From positions 109,819,087 through 109,883,086 of the forward strand of contig NC_080423.1 of the NCBI RefSeq assembly GCF_029873635.1: a DNA stretch of 64,000 bases, given 5' to 3'. The first letter of the stretch is position 1. Each line of letters opens with the position of its first letter. Below the pieces are notes generated by a model that was given only the letters and a program-made list of their open reading frames with translations, was not told the origin of the DNA and did not search any database. Below, one piece after another: positions 1 to 12,590 of the stretch. The stretch comes from Malania oleifera. Its lineage: Eukaryota > Streptophyta > Magnoliopsida > Santalales > Ximeniaceae. Position numbers and translations under genes: made by a program.

Positions 1-1223
1 TGGTTAGCACTAATCTGATCATAAACATCTTATCTATAAGCTACGGTACCGAGCCCCTGAACTGAACTAAACTAACATCCGGGTTTTGATAACATATAAT
101 ACATGATCATATATAACATCATTACGGCCTTGTGCCGAACATATCGTAATTACGACCTTATGCCGAACATATCATAATTACGGCCTCGTGCCGAACATAT
201 CATCATTACGGCCTCGTGCAGAACATATTATAATTACGGCCTCGTGCCGAACATATCTACATATCATTCTGAAAATAAATCATTATCATGTATTTCAAAA
301 TTATCATTTACTGCATTATTACGTAATCCCTGAAAACATGCTTTATTCATAAAATCTTTCATATCATAATATTTTTCATGAAAAATAACATTCATGCCAC
401 ACAAGTTGGGTAAATCATATATTTTCATTTTTAAATCTTAGTTCTCGTACAACAGCAGTATTTTCCAGTAATACACATTTTCTCAGTAGTATACAAGAAT
501 CATACATATTTGTTGAACATTTCTTTGCTGATAATAATAATAATACGTGTGGAAAAATAACTGCTTTAGTTTATTCTCTTACCTGGCTACTAAGAAAGCC
601 CATAAAATATCCTGGTCTACCCCCCGTAGGATTTCCTAATCAATACCCTGAAACTGAAAACTTCCAGTATTAAACTTCAATATTTCCATGTGTACATCAT
701 TTCCTATAACTACCATAAGACCAAATTTGGCTTAAAAAGTCTTACCTCAACTTAGGGATGATTTCCAACTTGCTTTCACCAACGATCCGCTCTGGTAGAT
801 TTGGAGAGAACTTCCCCAGGAGCGTCGTGGTGACTTCAGAACATCGAACCGGCGTAAATCCGGCCCAAAATCAAAGAGAGGGAGAGAGAGAGAACCGAAG
901 GGAAGAGAGAGAGGAGGGAGTTTGCTTAATTTAGAAGTAAAAATTCAGATTTTAGATACTTATATAACTAGATTCGTTGACGAGCCACGTCATTCGTCGA
1001 CGAGTCCTTCAATAATTTCATCGACGAAATTCAGTCTTCATCGACGAATCCCCTGTATTCGTCAATGAATCCCCTGTATTCGTCAACGAAGTCCTGATGT
1101 TTCCCCTCGGTTATTCCTTTCAAAGTATAATTTCGTCGACGAAGTTGACTTCCTCCTTCTATTACTGTTTCCATTTCCCTTCCTCTTTATTATTTAAATC
1201 CTATTATTATTCGGTTTGTCACA
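1..1223 (-). mobile_element. Ty3-like LTR copy A, left end outside window
   Basis: Read on the minus strand, this segment begins TGTGACAAACCG (RC of 1212-1223) and has the same layout as the LTR-like copies at 1224-2804 and 7736-12590. Shared parts are a run of TCGTCGACGA-type palindromes (about 970-1145), a purine-rich GAGAGA block (870-920), the phrase around 778-830 (ccaacgatccgct), and a short tandem array of cggcctcgtgcc units (124-255). No coding capacity is visible. The family assignment is by structure only (TG..CA ends, TATA-like AT stretch near 958), so Ty3 is an inference. Confidence 0.5.
124..255. repeat. tandem ~33-bp array, cggcctcgtgcc units
   Basis: About four units of the form acggcctcgtgccgaacatat recur with a period near 33 bp. 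The same motif forms arrays inside the other LTR copies (1711-1840 and 10124-10480; a variant in the opposite sense lies at 8693-8900). It is therefore a built-in, copy-number-variable part of this LTR family. Confidence 0.7.
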
Positions 1224-2804
1224 AGAAAACATTCAACATATCATATTGGAATAATCATATACTTTCATAATTTCTAATAATTCATACTGATCATGAAATG
1301 TCTGATATAACTGTTAATACTGAAAATTTACCCAGGATGTATAGCTAGCCGATGTCATGTATTACCCCCCATGACGGGTTGTGCAGCCCGAATGAGGGAC
1401 CCGACAATGGCTGACCAACCACTGTCGAGTCAAAAATGTTTGTAAGTACGATGAACCCGCCACACCTTGGTCTGGACTGCCAGATGGACGTCTACAATTT
1501 TATACTGAAAGCCACATTGACTATTCATCTCCCACCCCCTTGTGGGGTGGTTAGCATAAGTCTAAACATAATATCTAATCTGTATAGCAATGATATTGTG
1601 TTCTTGTAACTGAACTGAACTATAATCTGGGTTCTAATAATACATAATACATGATAATATACAGTTTAACGTAAATAGATTGATAGTATGTTATGTAATT
1701 ACGTAAAAACTTATGGCCTTGCGCCGTTTACTTTCATATATGTGGCCTTGTGCCAAAATCATGCATACGACCTTATGCCGAAATCATATATCATACACGG
1801 CCTTACACCAACTATCAATCACGGCCTCGCGCCGAACATTTCATAAATATCATTCTGAATAAATAATTCATTTATCATGTATTTTGAAATTATAATGTAC
1901 TGCGTTATCTCATAATCTGTAAAGACGTGTTTTATTCGTAAAATTTCTATCACATAATACTTTTCAGGTAAAATAATATCCATGTCACATAATGCTGAAT
2001 AAACCGCACATTTAATTCGAAAAATCATATTTCTTGGCATATCATACTAATATATATACATTTCAACATAATAGCAGTATTTTCCTAAACATGCATTATT
2101 ACCAAACTCTTCATATATATTATACATGTTTTCTGAAAATAAATTTGTCAATAAATAATAATAATAATATAATTTGCATGAAAAATAACTGTTTTAGTTT
2201 ATTCCCTTACTTGACACTAAGAAGAAACCCCCTAAAAATCCACTCGTTCTGCACCTGTAGGGTTCCCCGTTTAACACCCTGAATTCAACAACTTTCAAAA
2301 CTAAATTTCAGTATTTTTCTATGAATAACATTTCCTATAACTATGGAAAGACCAAATTTTGTATAAAAAGTCTTACCTCAACTCAGGGATGAATTTCAAC
2401 TCAGTCCCACCAACGATCCGCTTTGGCAGATTTGGAGAGAACTTCCCCAGGAGCATCGTGGTGACCTCAGATCGTCGATCCGACGAACGATGGAGCTGAA
2501 ATCGAATAGAAAGGAGAGAGAAATCGTAGGGAGGAGAGAGAAAGAGATTTCTGCCGATTTTTCTGCGTAAAATCTAAGGTTTACACTATTTATTACATGG
2601 GCTTTGTCGATGAGTCACGTCACCTCGTCGACGAGGTTAAGAGACAATTCGTCAAAGAACTCTCCCTTTCGTCAACAAAATTTAGAGGCTCAAATATTCT
2701 CTCGGTATCTTCTCGTCGACGAAGCCTACTGCTTCTTTCTGTTATTGTTTCCCATTTTTCCATTTCTTTATTATTTAAATACCATTATTCTTCGGGTCAT
2801 TACA
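1224..2804 (-). mobile_element. Ty3-like LTR copy B
   Basis: The minus strand starts TGTAATGACCCGAAG (RC ending at 2804), a common start for plant LTRs. The segment repeats the order seen in copies A and C: palindromic GTCGAC motifs (2600-2730), a GAGAGA block (2510-2550), the ccaacgatccgct phrase (2410), the cggcctcgtgcc array (1711-1840), and a conserved block with taccccccatgacgggttgtgcagcc (1364-1390). It directly abuts copy A in the same orientation. The small ORFs here have no recognisable domain. Confidence 0.5.
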
Positions 2805-3310
2805 ATTTTCATGCTAAAAATATTTACTTTGAGTAAAAAATAATAATACTGAAAAATTACCCAAGAGAATTAAAACATTTCCTAACCCCAAAATAACTGC
2901 AAGTATATTAAAAGAAATTGATATAATCAAATATACGTATAAATAAATTGTATTATAATTTAATAAAAACTCTAACATAACCAAATTTACTTAACCTGAA
3001 CTTCTCCTCTAACTAGTTAAAGATGAACTTCTATCTTTAGAAAATGAGATTGGAAAGAGTGGAAAAGTGAGAATTTTAAGTAAATAAAATTTTCTCCTTC
3101 CACCACAAAATCCTTTTCTCGCCTTTACTTCAACTTTTTTAAATAATTTTTTGTGAAAAAATGAATCGAGAATTCTCCTATTTATAGACAGTTATTGGGG
3201 GCAATATTATATATGTATATATTATATTACCCTACTCAACTCACGTATATATATTTTTTGGGTCATTACAAGAAGAGTTCAAATTCAATCCCCATCCATA
3301 TCTATGTATA

Positions 3311-3354
<44 letters not shown>

Positions 3355-3598
3355 GTGTGTGTGTATAATATATTATTATATTATATTATTTATTTATTAT
3401 TATTCTTCTTTTTTTTCTACTCCTACTTATATAATATATATACATATTATTTTATTATTTACTATATGTATTATCTGGGAAGGGAGTGTAAACGAAAGTA
3501 GGAATGGGTTTCCAATAAAATTACTATTTTATTGTACATATATATTATGTTATATTACCCTAATTAACTCACTTATATATATTTTTTGAGTCATTACA
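2805..3598 (-). mobile_element. LTR-like fragments ending in gggtcattaca
   Basis: Two further LTR-start signatures lie on the minus strand: TGTAATGACCC ending at 3270 and TGTAATGACTC ending at 3598. A TATA-like tataaata (RC at about 3180-3187) sits at promoter distance from the first. Between them is an (ATT)n microsatellite (3310-3351) and AT-rich sequence. The ORFs in the ATT repeat are low-complexity artefacts. Confidence 0.35.
3310..3351. repeat. (ATT)n microsatellite
   Basis: About 14 uninterrupted ATT/TTA units are followed by a short TGTG stretch. Confidence 0.9.
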
Positions 3599-3749
3599 TT
3601 TTATTATTAAAAAAATTGCAACTATCTTTTATTTATGACATTTATTCTCCTTCAATATATCACAGGAGAAAGTCATTCTAGTGGTCTTCCCTTGTAACTC
3701 AATAAATCAATCATAGACATGGAATCTTACCGAGACACGGAGGAAACAA

Positions 3750-4260
3750 ATTCATAATAAATAATTCTACATAACCAATGTAAAAAGCACAAATGATTAT
3801 CAATCTTTCAATTTCCACAAGTAAATGTGAAAATTAAGGTGGTAGTTGTTGATGTTTAGGTTGTCACAATTATTGTACATAAAGGTAATGCTGAAGTTGA
3901 ATAAGAGAAATGGTGAGGAAATTTTAAAAATGAGGATTGAAATCACAACTAGAGAAAATTGGAATGTTTGGACACTCAACTAGGGTTTTGGAACGCACGT
4001 AAAATTTTAATTTTTTATGAATACAAGATGAAGGGTATAAATGACATTATAACTTTTGTTACTTTGAGAACAACCATTTAGTCTTTTAGGAGTGGCTAAA
4101 TTTATTAAATTATCATAATTAGTATATCCTTATAAATGTCTATCAATCAAAAAGTAGCGATGAGACACGATCCATAGCTAGTATATCCTTAAACCCCATA
4201 TGAATAAGAGATACCTTCAAATTCATAATGAATAATTCTACATAACCAATGCAAAAATTA
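3750..4260. repeat. AT-rich module, copy 1 of a direct duplication
   Basis: This segment is repeated at about 5255-6110 with high similarity, from the phrase attctacataaccaatg through gttgttgatgtttaggttg to caatcaaaaagtagc. No reading frame of note is present. Copy 1 lacks the LINE tail found in copy 2, so it preserves the empty insertion site around 3846-3872. Confidence 0.7.
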
Positions 4261-4264
4261 GGAG

Positions 4265-5040
4265 ATTAGCAATTAGGGTTTTAATGATTAAAGTCAGCCC
4301 TTATATAGGAGATTTAAAAATTTCCTGATTGTCAATTAGGGTTTCAATGATTGATTGGGTTAACTCTTTGATAGGATTTGAAATCATTGATTGTCGATCA
4401 AAATTTTAATGGTTAATCAATTCAACCTTTGAGGTGAAGATTAGGAAATCTCCTCATTGACAATCAATGTTTGAAAATCAATGATTGTCAATTAGAGTTT
4501 TAATGAGATTTGAAAATCATTAATTGTCAATTAGAGTTTTAAAGGTTGATTGAGTCAACCCTTAAATTGGAGATTATAAAATCTTTTAATTGATAATTAA
4601 GGTTTTAATGGTTGATTGAGTCAACTCTATAATGGAAATTTGAAGTTTTCCTAATTGCCAATCCAGGTTTTAATGACTAATTGGAGCTAACCCTTTAATT
4701 GGAAGTTTGAAAATTAATGATTTCCAGTTAGATTTTTAGTGACTGATTGAGTCAACCCCTTAATTGGAGGCTTGAAAATTCTATGATTGCTAATAAAGGT
4801 TTTAATGACTCATTGGGGTCAGCTCCTTAATTGGACATTTGAAAATTTTATGATATCTAATCAGGGTTTTAATGATTAATTGGAGTCAACCCTTTAGTTG
4901 GAGATTTGAAAATCCTAATTGCCAATGAGGGTTTAAATGATTGATTGGAGTCAATCTTCTAATCGGAGATTTGGAAATCATTGATGGTCAATTAGGAGTT
5001 TTAAATGGTGGATTAAGTCTTTTTGATTGGGGCAATCTAC
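4265..5040. repeat. ~66-bp minisatellite, array 1
   Basis: Roughly 11 diverged units repeat the theme gggttttaatgattgattg, then gagtcaaccctttaattgga, then gatttgaaaat. The unit length is about 60-70 bp by eye. The same order of unit variants appears in the array at 14300-15150, so the whole array was duplicated after the units diverged. No coding signal. Confidence 0.75.
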
Positions 5041-5254
5041 TATTATGAAGAAAAAAAATATTTGACTTTTTGAAATAAGAGGAAAGTTTCCTTTAGAGGA
5101 AAGATGTCCGGCAAAAGTATATAATATTTTTAATAACTTACTATACTTATCATTGGCTATTGAGAGAAACTATTTGAATGATATTTTGAAAAAAAAAATT
5201 GATAAGGGAATTTCAAGTTTGCTCTCAACTTCTCAATCCTATTTGAGACAAGAG

Positions 5255-6110
5255 ACGCCTTCAAATTCATAATGAATAAATTCTACATAACGAAGGCAAA
5301 AAGCACAAACGGTCATCAATCTTTCAACTTTCACAAGTAAATGTGAGAATTAAGGTAGTCGTTGTTGATGTTTAGGTTAAATCAAAAAAGTAAAAGTTGC
5401 CGAGATGAGAATGCTTAGATAGATGAGTGGTATAACATTGAAAAATAAATTAAGAAATGAGTGGTAAGTTAGGCGTAGCTCCTATAGAAGATAAAATAAG
5501 GAAATGACGACTCAGATGGTATGGACACTTGCAACCTAGGCCGCATAGTGCACTTGTGAGGAAGAGGGACTTAGTTATTGTGGAGGTCAGTAGAAGGGAT
5601 AGGAGTAGACATAAAATAACTTGGGAGGAGATAGCGAGCAAGGATAATATCCTTTAATCTATCAATAGAAATGGTTCATGATCGCATAAATTCGCAAAAA
5701 ATGATTCATATAACCAACCCCACCTAGTGAGACTAGGACTTGGTTTTGTTGTTGTTGTTGTTGATGTTTAGGTTGCCACAATTATTGTACATAAAGGGTT
5801 AATAGTGAAATTGAGTTGTAAAAATTGTGGGGAAATTTAAAAATGAGGATTGAACGGACGGACAACTAGTGAAAATTGGAAGGTTTGGGTATCCAACTAG
5901 GGTTTTGGGACACATGTGAAATTTTAATTTTTTATTAATACAAGATGAAGGGTATAGTTGGCATTACAATTTTTGTCAATTTGAGGGCGACCATATTTTT
6001 TCCTTTAGTCTTTTAGGAGTGAATAAATTTGTTGAATTATCATAATTAGTATATTCTTATAAATACCTATCAATCAAAAAGTAGCAACGAGACACAATCC
6101 GTAGCTAGTA
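5255..6110. repeat. AT-rich module, copy 2, carrying an RTE insertion
   Basis: This is the second copy of the 3750-4190 module. It matches copy 1 on both sides of a 382-bp RTE-type LINE tail (5379-5760). No host gene is visible. Confidence 0.7.
5379..5760 (+). mobile_element. RTE-type LINE, 5'-truncated 3' end
   Basis: Broken frames resemble the C-terminal end of an RTE reverse transcriptase ORF: MRMLR near 5406, a GVAPIEDK-like stretch near 5475, WYGHLQ-like near 5518, and a TWEE-like stretch near 5619. The insert ends in a (TTG)n tail, typical of RTE elements. It is flanked by the 14-mer ttgatgtttaggtt (5365-5378 and 5761-5774), a target-site duplication. The uninserted site is visible at 3846-3872. 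Frameshifts and stops make it non-functional. Confidence 0.8.
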
Positions 6111-6119
6111 TGTTATTAA

Positions 6120-7470
6120 TTAAGCAAATTAAATTTCGATCGCCATTATTTTTCAATCATTTTTACAATAAAAAAAATATAAAACCTTCATATTTTACAC
6201 AATTTATCTTGAGGATAATGTTAAATATGTAATTTAATTTAACCTACATATGATTTTTCTCTTAATCTCACAGATAACGTTCAATTTTATGTATTCAAAT
6301 TCAAAATTTTTTATGCATGCCACATTCAAAATGTCAAAAAAAGTATACATCGTTTTTAAAACTTCTCATTTTCTTTTATACTCTTTTAAATATAAGTTTA
6401 ATCAAAATTAACATATCTTTATAAATACCTACCAATTCAAAAGTGACTAAGCATGCAAATTGTGCATGTCCGTAGCTAGTGTGTGTGCATGTATATATAT
6501 ATATATCTTAGATTTTTATTCAAATTGAAGTGGGGATGACTTTGAAATTTTGCTTAAAGTTCATTTATGTTGGTTGGAAAAGTTTTTAAAAATGGCTTTT
6601 AGGTTTTTTAAAGGCTAATTAGATTTCAAATTTAAAATTATATTGTTTGGAAAGTTGACTTGAAGAGATTTTGTAAATCTTATACCTCTAATATTCTAGA
6701 TTGACCTAATGTCTAAGTAAAGTTTATTTCTATTGGTTGGAAAAGTTTTCAAATATGGCTTTTAATTTTTTCAAAGGCTAATTAGATTTCAAAATCAAAT
6801 TATATTCTTTGGAAACTATTTTGTGAGTTGGCTTGAAGAGAGTTTGTAAATCTTAGACCTCTACTATTCTTGATTGACCTAAAGTTTAAAAATTTTGGAT
6901 ATTTGGCTAACTCCTTTTTGAAAATTAATTTGAATATGGTTGACTTATAAGAATTGAAAAGGGTAATTATCTTCGAAAAGTTATGATTTTTTTATTTTGA
7001 TATTATTTAGCTGCAATTCTTAAAGCTTGTACCTATTTCAATTATTATTGATTGATTTTAAAATTTTAAATAAATAAACAATTATTTGACTTTTTCAATA
7101 ATTTAAAATTTCCAAGCTAAGCAATGAAACTTATTCTATACAAGTGTTATAATTTCTTATATATGGATTGGGAAAAATAATGTAAGTATCATTATATACT
7201 TTGTGAGCACATGTGAAAGAAAGAAAAAGAAAGAGAATAAAATTGAATATTATAATTTTAATCCTTAGCCATCTAAGCTATGTCAATGCCATGTGGCTAG
7301 TTGTGCACCTTCCACACCATTTTCACAAGTAGATGCACAAAGTTGGCATGAGTAGGTATTGTGTGCTTCAATGAGTTGGATAATTTTTTTTAGTATTTTT
7401 TTTATTGAATTTTATGCTAAAGTTTTATTTAGAAGTTTTTTTTTGTGAAACATCTAACTTGTTAGGTCAT
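6120..7470. other. AT-rich intergenic DNA, no gene seen
   Basis: There is no long ORF and no recognisable repeat end. A local direct repeat (ttggttggaaaagttttcaa-type phrase near 6571 and 6736, each followed by a similar ~110 bp) suggests a small tandem duplication. Confidence 0.5.
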
Positions 7471-7822
7471 AATGATCATCTACACCATAATTGAAAAAGA
7501 GATAACAAAATTACAATAAATAAAAAACCCAAAAACTTACGTGCAGTAGGCCTACATTCACGGGCAATTCGATGAGAGTTTAATAATATCAAGGTGAAGA
7601 GAGAAAATAACAAAAGAGTATCACTACTCTCCTCACAATTGTGAAGACCCACAACTTTTTTTCTAACCAACAAAAAAATAAAGAGATTTTGTCTAGAAGG
7701 AATAAACTAAGGTGAACCTTTTTTACAATTTACTATGTAACAACCCGAAAAATAATGTTATTTAAATAATAAAAAGAAAGGGGAATGGAAACCAGAAACA
7801 GAATGAGGCAGTAGACAAAGTG

Positions 7823-8066
7823 TTCGTCGACGACGTTGCATTTTGGAAAGGATAATCTTGAGTAATTTTTTAGCTCATCGTCGACGAACACAGGGGACTC
7901 GTCGACGAGGGTATAAGAGGAGCTCGTTGACAAGGACAGGATTCGTCAACGAGAAGATACCGAGAGAGGATTTTAGGAATCCTGAAATTCATCAACGAGG
8001 GTTGAAGTTCGTCGATAAACTTTTTATAGGACTCGTTGACAAGGTGACATGGCTCGTCGAAGAAGC
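7823..8066 (+). promoter_or_regulatory. cluster of TCGTCGACGA-type palindromes in the LTR
   Basis: About ten copies or near-copies of a palindromic CGTCGACG-type decamer occur in 245 bp. They lie just upstream of a TATA-like gataaatag at 8073-8081. The cluster recurs in copies A and B at the same relative place. This is consistent with an upstream control region of the LTR promoter; the function is inferred. Confidence 0.4.
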
Positions 8067-8692
8067 CCGCAGGATAAATAGGGTTAAACGTGATTTTTCA
8101 GTCATTTTCCTACGCAGAACTTTTCTCTCTCTCTCTTACCCTTCGATTCCTCCTCCTTCTCTTTTCGATTTCGGGCCAGATTTCAGCCGGTTCGAGGATT
8201 TGAAGCCATCACGACGCTCCTAGGAAAGTTCTCTGCAATCTGCCGGAGCGGATCGTCGGTGGGGTTGAGGTGGAAACCATCCCAAATCCAAGGTAAGACT
8301 TTTGACTCAATATTTGAATTCTTGATAGTTGTAGAAAGCGTAGTACGCGTAGAAATACTGAACTTTAGTTCTGGGAAATGTTATTTTCAGGGCGTTGAGT
8401 AGGGAACCTTGCAGGTACAGGATAGATTTTCTTAGGGGCTTTTCAAGAATCAGGTAAGGGGATAGACTAAACTAGTATTTTATGAAAAAAAATATGTATA
8501 TTGTTATAGCATTTGATTTCAGGAAAATAAATACATTTATATATGATTTATATTTGGGAAAATGTTGTTGAAAGTAATGATATGTTAAATATACGAAAAA
8601 CCTGTTTAATGTACCATGAGTATAAATTAATATGAAATACTGTTTTTGGGAATGTGTTAATGATACAGATTTTTATAATAAAAAACCAACAT

Positions 8693-8900
8693 ACGGGCCG
8701 AGATTTTGATATGTTTGCCGGCGTACGGGCCGAGCTATGGAAATGATTTGCCAGCGTACGGGCTAAGCTATGTATATGATTTACCGACGTATGGGCCGAG
8801 CTATGGATGTGATTTGCCAGCGTACAGACTGAGCTATGGATGCAATTTGCCAGCGTATAAGCCAAGCTATGCTAAAATGTGAAATACCGGCGTACGTGCC
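8693..8900 (+). repeat. tandem array in solo LTR, gcgtacgggccgagctat units
   Basis: About six or seven ~32-bp units contain ttgccagcgtacgggccgag-like sequence. This is the sense-strand, diverged counterpart of the cggcctcgtgcc arrays in the other LTR copies. Confidence 0.75.
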
Positions 8901-10123
8901 AATGATTTTCATGATATACGTATATATGCAAAATGATATGATTGATTTGAAAATTAATGATATGAAATATCCATGTATCACAATTTCAATATATGTTATA
9001 TGGTATCAGAACCTAGTTGGCTTAGTCTAGGCTAGCACTTGCACGGTACCGTTGCTATATGTCCATGGTCATCGTGATCATGATATTTGTGTTAACGCCG
9101 CTGTACGGAGTGGTGTGAGATTGGATGGTCAATGTGGTTTTTAAGAAGTATGTGAGCGCCCCTGGTGTACGGGCCAGGTCAGGCAGACCCATCAGACTTA
9201 CAGACTATACTTTTGACTTGGCAATGGTCAGTTAAGCATTGTGTAACTACCCTCAATAAAATATAAAGATAGTCAACCCGAACCCGTGGGTAGCGGGGAC
9301 ACCTGTTAAGCACAGCGGAAAACCTAGCAGCAGTAAACATAAAATCTCAAACATCCAATCATAAAACATAATACCAGAGCTTTCTATAACATTATAAAAC
9401 TGTACTTCTATACATCCTTATATACATCAAAATATCTCTAGGGTCAAACACAAAATAACTCTAACCCTATTACAAAATCTTACCCTTCTCGCAGGGTAAT
9501 CTTACTAACTCAACGGCGGCCCTGACCCGCTGATCTCTCAGGGGCTCCTGAAAAATTAATTAAGTTTGGGGGTGAGACACTTCTCAGTAAGGGAAAATAA
9601 ACTAAATACAACTGTGTGGCAACATGAATATTTAAGGTACATATACGTATACATATACAGTACATTTCATAATTCTGTAAACATCCATCATATCGTACTG
9701 GATAAACATATATTTTCACATCTGTTAATAAATCATAACATACATAAAATCATCTGTTATAATTGTAGTACTGAAAACAAATCTAGGATGAATAGCTAGC
9801 TGGTGTCATGTATTACCCCCCATGACAGGTTGTGCAGCCCGAAGGTGGGACCCGACAATGGCTGGCCGACCACTGCCGAATCAAATATGTCTGTAAGTAC
9901 GATGAGCCCGCCACACCCTGGTCCGGACTGCCAGGTGGACGTCCACACTCTACTGAAAGCCACATCGACTATCCATCTCCCATCCCCTCGTGGGATGGTT
10001 AGCACTAATCTGACATGGATATCTGATCTACACATATAGCTGCGATACCAAGCCCCTGAACTGAACTAAACTAACATCCTGGTGGTGATAACATATAATA
10101 CATGATCATATATATAACATCAT

Positions 10124-10480
10124 TACGGCCTCGTGCCGAAAATATAGTAATACGACCTTGTGCCAAAAACATAATAATTACGGCCTCGTGCCGAAAACAT
10201 AATAATTACGGCCTCGTGCTGAAAACATAAATACATGGCCTCGCGCCAATAACATAAATACGGCCTCGTGCCGAAAACATAATAATTACGGCCTCGTGCT
10301 GAAAACATAAATACACGGCCTCGCGCCAATAACATAAATACAGCCTCGCGCCGATAACATAAATACATGGCCTCGCGCCAATAACATAAATACGGCCTCG
10401 TGTTGATAACATAAATATATGGCCTCGCGCCAATAACATAAATACGGCCTCGTGCCGATAACATAAATATATGGCCTCAC
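10124..10480 (-). repeat. expanded cggcctcgtgcc tandem array
   Basis: About 12-14 alternating units of ~27-30 bp (acggcctcgtgccgaaaacat and tggcctcgcgccaataacat) make an open minus-strand frame in several registers. The open frames are a by-product of the repeat, not a gene. This is the longest array of the family in the window. Confidence 0.8.
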
Positions 10481-11513
10481 GCCAAAATTGTTTCAGGTAT
10501 ATATATTCTGAAAATACATAATTTATCATATAATCGTCAAAACCATCACAACATAACTCATATTTTCATAATACCTGAAAACATGTTTCGTTCGTAAAAT
10601 TTTTCAAATCATAATACATTCTACATAAAACAATATTCATGCCACACATGTGTTGTAAAAAAAAAAAAAAAAAACCATACTTATATTCTAAAATCGTGAA
10701 TTCCTTACATCTCTCATACATATATATACATTTTAATCATCATAGCAGTATTTTCCCAATCGTACATTTCATTCGTAATATACAATATAACATATGCTTT
10801 TCTGAAAATAAATTTACTCATAATTAATAATAATTTGCATGAAAAATTACTGCTTTAGTTAATTCCCTTACCTGACTACTGAGAAATTCATTAGGACCCA
10901 AAATTTCCCGCCTTTGGCGCCTGAAATTTAATTTCTGCAATTTACATTTTCCCTAAATTAATTAATCTATTTCTCTAAAATAATACTCATCTAGTTTTTC
11001 TTAGGCTCCATATACCTCAAATTAATATTTAAACTATTATTTAACATCCCCACTTAATTTTCCAAATTTTACCTGCGGGTCTCAAAATTACACCCACGGC
11101 GCTCACCCGGACCCTAAATTCTAGAAATCCTACTTTAGTCCTAGATGCTTAAATTTTAGCATTTCTAAATTAATGCTAATTAATTAAAAATAAGCCCCTT
11201 AATAACCCCTGCACCCCAAATTTGGGGTTTTGGCCCGACACCCCTACGAGAATTTCATCCCACTGGACTTGTAGAGAATCATCTCTAGATTCTCGTGGTG
11301 GTGTCCGTTCATCAATTGGGCTTATATTTTGTAAGAAATTAAAGAAAAAAGGAAAAATGGCTTACCCTAGGGGATACGCTTACGTCGCCGCTCCTACCAC
11401 CGATCCACTCCGGTAAAAATGATGGCAGCGGCGAATGGAGTCCAGTGGCATTTTCGGATTTTCGATCGGGCGAAAATCCATCACAAAATCAAGGAGAGAG
11501 GGAGAGAGAACGT

Positions 11514-11514
<1 letters not shown>

Positions 11515-11567
<53 letters not shown>
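11515..11567. repeat. (GA)n microsatellite
   Basis: This is a near-perfect GA dinucleotide run of about 50 bp, followed by purine-rich sequence to about 11660. Confidence 0.9.
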
Positions 11568-11569
<2 letters not shown>

Positions 11570-12590
11570 GAGAGTTGCAGGAGAATAAATAAAAGGAAAG
11601 AAAAGAAAAGAAAGAAAGAAAGAAGAAGAAGAAGATAGGAAGAGGTGGGGTGGGGGCGGCTCCTTTGAATTTAAACAATCCTTCCTGAAGGATCTGAAAC
11701 AATCCTTCCTGAAGGATTCAGATCCTTCAGGAAGGTATATAATAATAATAATAATAATAAATATATATTTAATTAATATTAATAATAATATATTTTATTA
11801 AAAAAATAAAAATAAATTTTAATTAATTTTTTATCTTTTTCTTTTAAATCCGATTAATTAATTAAAAAATTAATTAATTTTTTGGAAATCAATCTACTAA
11901 TCTTTTATATTTCTTTTTGGGGTTTTTACATTTAATGTCAGGTCCCGCTTTCGAGCCACACAACCTAGTCATGTGGGGGTAATACACGACAACAGTCACC
12001 TAACATACTAGGAATGTTTTTGTATTATTATTATATGAGATGATACATGTTTATGAAAATGTAGTATGTTCTGTCATGTTTTGATGATATATATGTTTTC
12101 CCAGATCTGACATAACAGTTTACTGAATATGTTTTGTATGGTATATGTATAACACGGAATACTCATGTTGCCACACACTAGTATTAGCTTATTTCCCTTA
12201 CTAAGAGGTGTCTCACCCCGAATTTCATAAATATTTCATGAGCCCCTAATAGGAGAGCGGGTAAAGCCCCACTGATCTAGTATGGTAGATATGTCCTTCC
12301 AGAAGGGTAAGTATTTTGATAGGGTCGGATGTATTTTGTGGAAATGGCCCTAAGACATCTTTTTGGGTTGAGTTTTGTGTATATATATACAGTGATTGTA
12401 GTGACTTTGGTATTGTGATGTATGGTATAATGAGATGTATATGATTGTATGTTTCCTGCTGCTTAGGTTTCTGCTATATGTTCTGATATATCCCTGGTAC
12501 CAATGGGTTCTGGTGGGCTATAATCTGCTGAGCTTTGTGATATTGTATTTATTGTATTAAAAAAATGTGGAAATTAAGCAAGTCGTCACA

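Larger units (their letters stand above)
9242..11930 (-). mobile_element. nested LTR (copy D) inserted in solo LTR C
   Basis: On the plus strand the segment runs from TGTAACTACCC to GGTTTTTACA, so it has TG..CA ends. It carries the family's conserved block (9790-9990) in the opposite orientation to copy C, a long cggcctcgtgcc array (10124-10480), and a (GA)n tract. It interrupts copy C between 9241 and 11931. The flanks do not give a clean 5-bp duplication (cattg left, taatg a few bases into the right flank), so the exact right border is uncertain by a few bases. No gag or pol is present. Confidence 0.65.
7736..12590 (+). mobile_element. solo LTR (copy C), TSD TACTA, split by a nested LTR
   Basis: The element starts TGTAACAACCCG and ends CGTCACA, flanked by TACTA at 7731-7735 and 12591-12595. 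Its sequence runs 7736-9241, is interrupted by 9242-11930, and resumes at 11931; the conserved block reading gtcaggtcccgctttcgagcc continues across the break. Net length without the nested insert is about 2,166 bp, with no gag or pol and no second LTR, so it is best read as a solo LTR left by LTR-LTR recombination. The paralogue at 19140-19700 shows the same site without insertion (19281-19301). Confidence 0.8.

Noticed and set aside
10123..10529. Overlapping minus-strand ORFs of 64-113 aa with YLCYWREA repeats
   Set aside because: They are open in three registers because the ~27-30-bp repeat lacks stops; no domain, no start context, and the array is part of an LTR.
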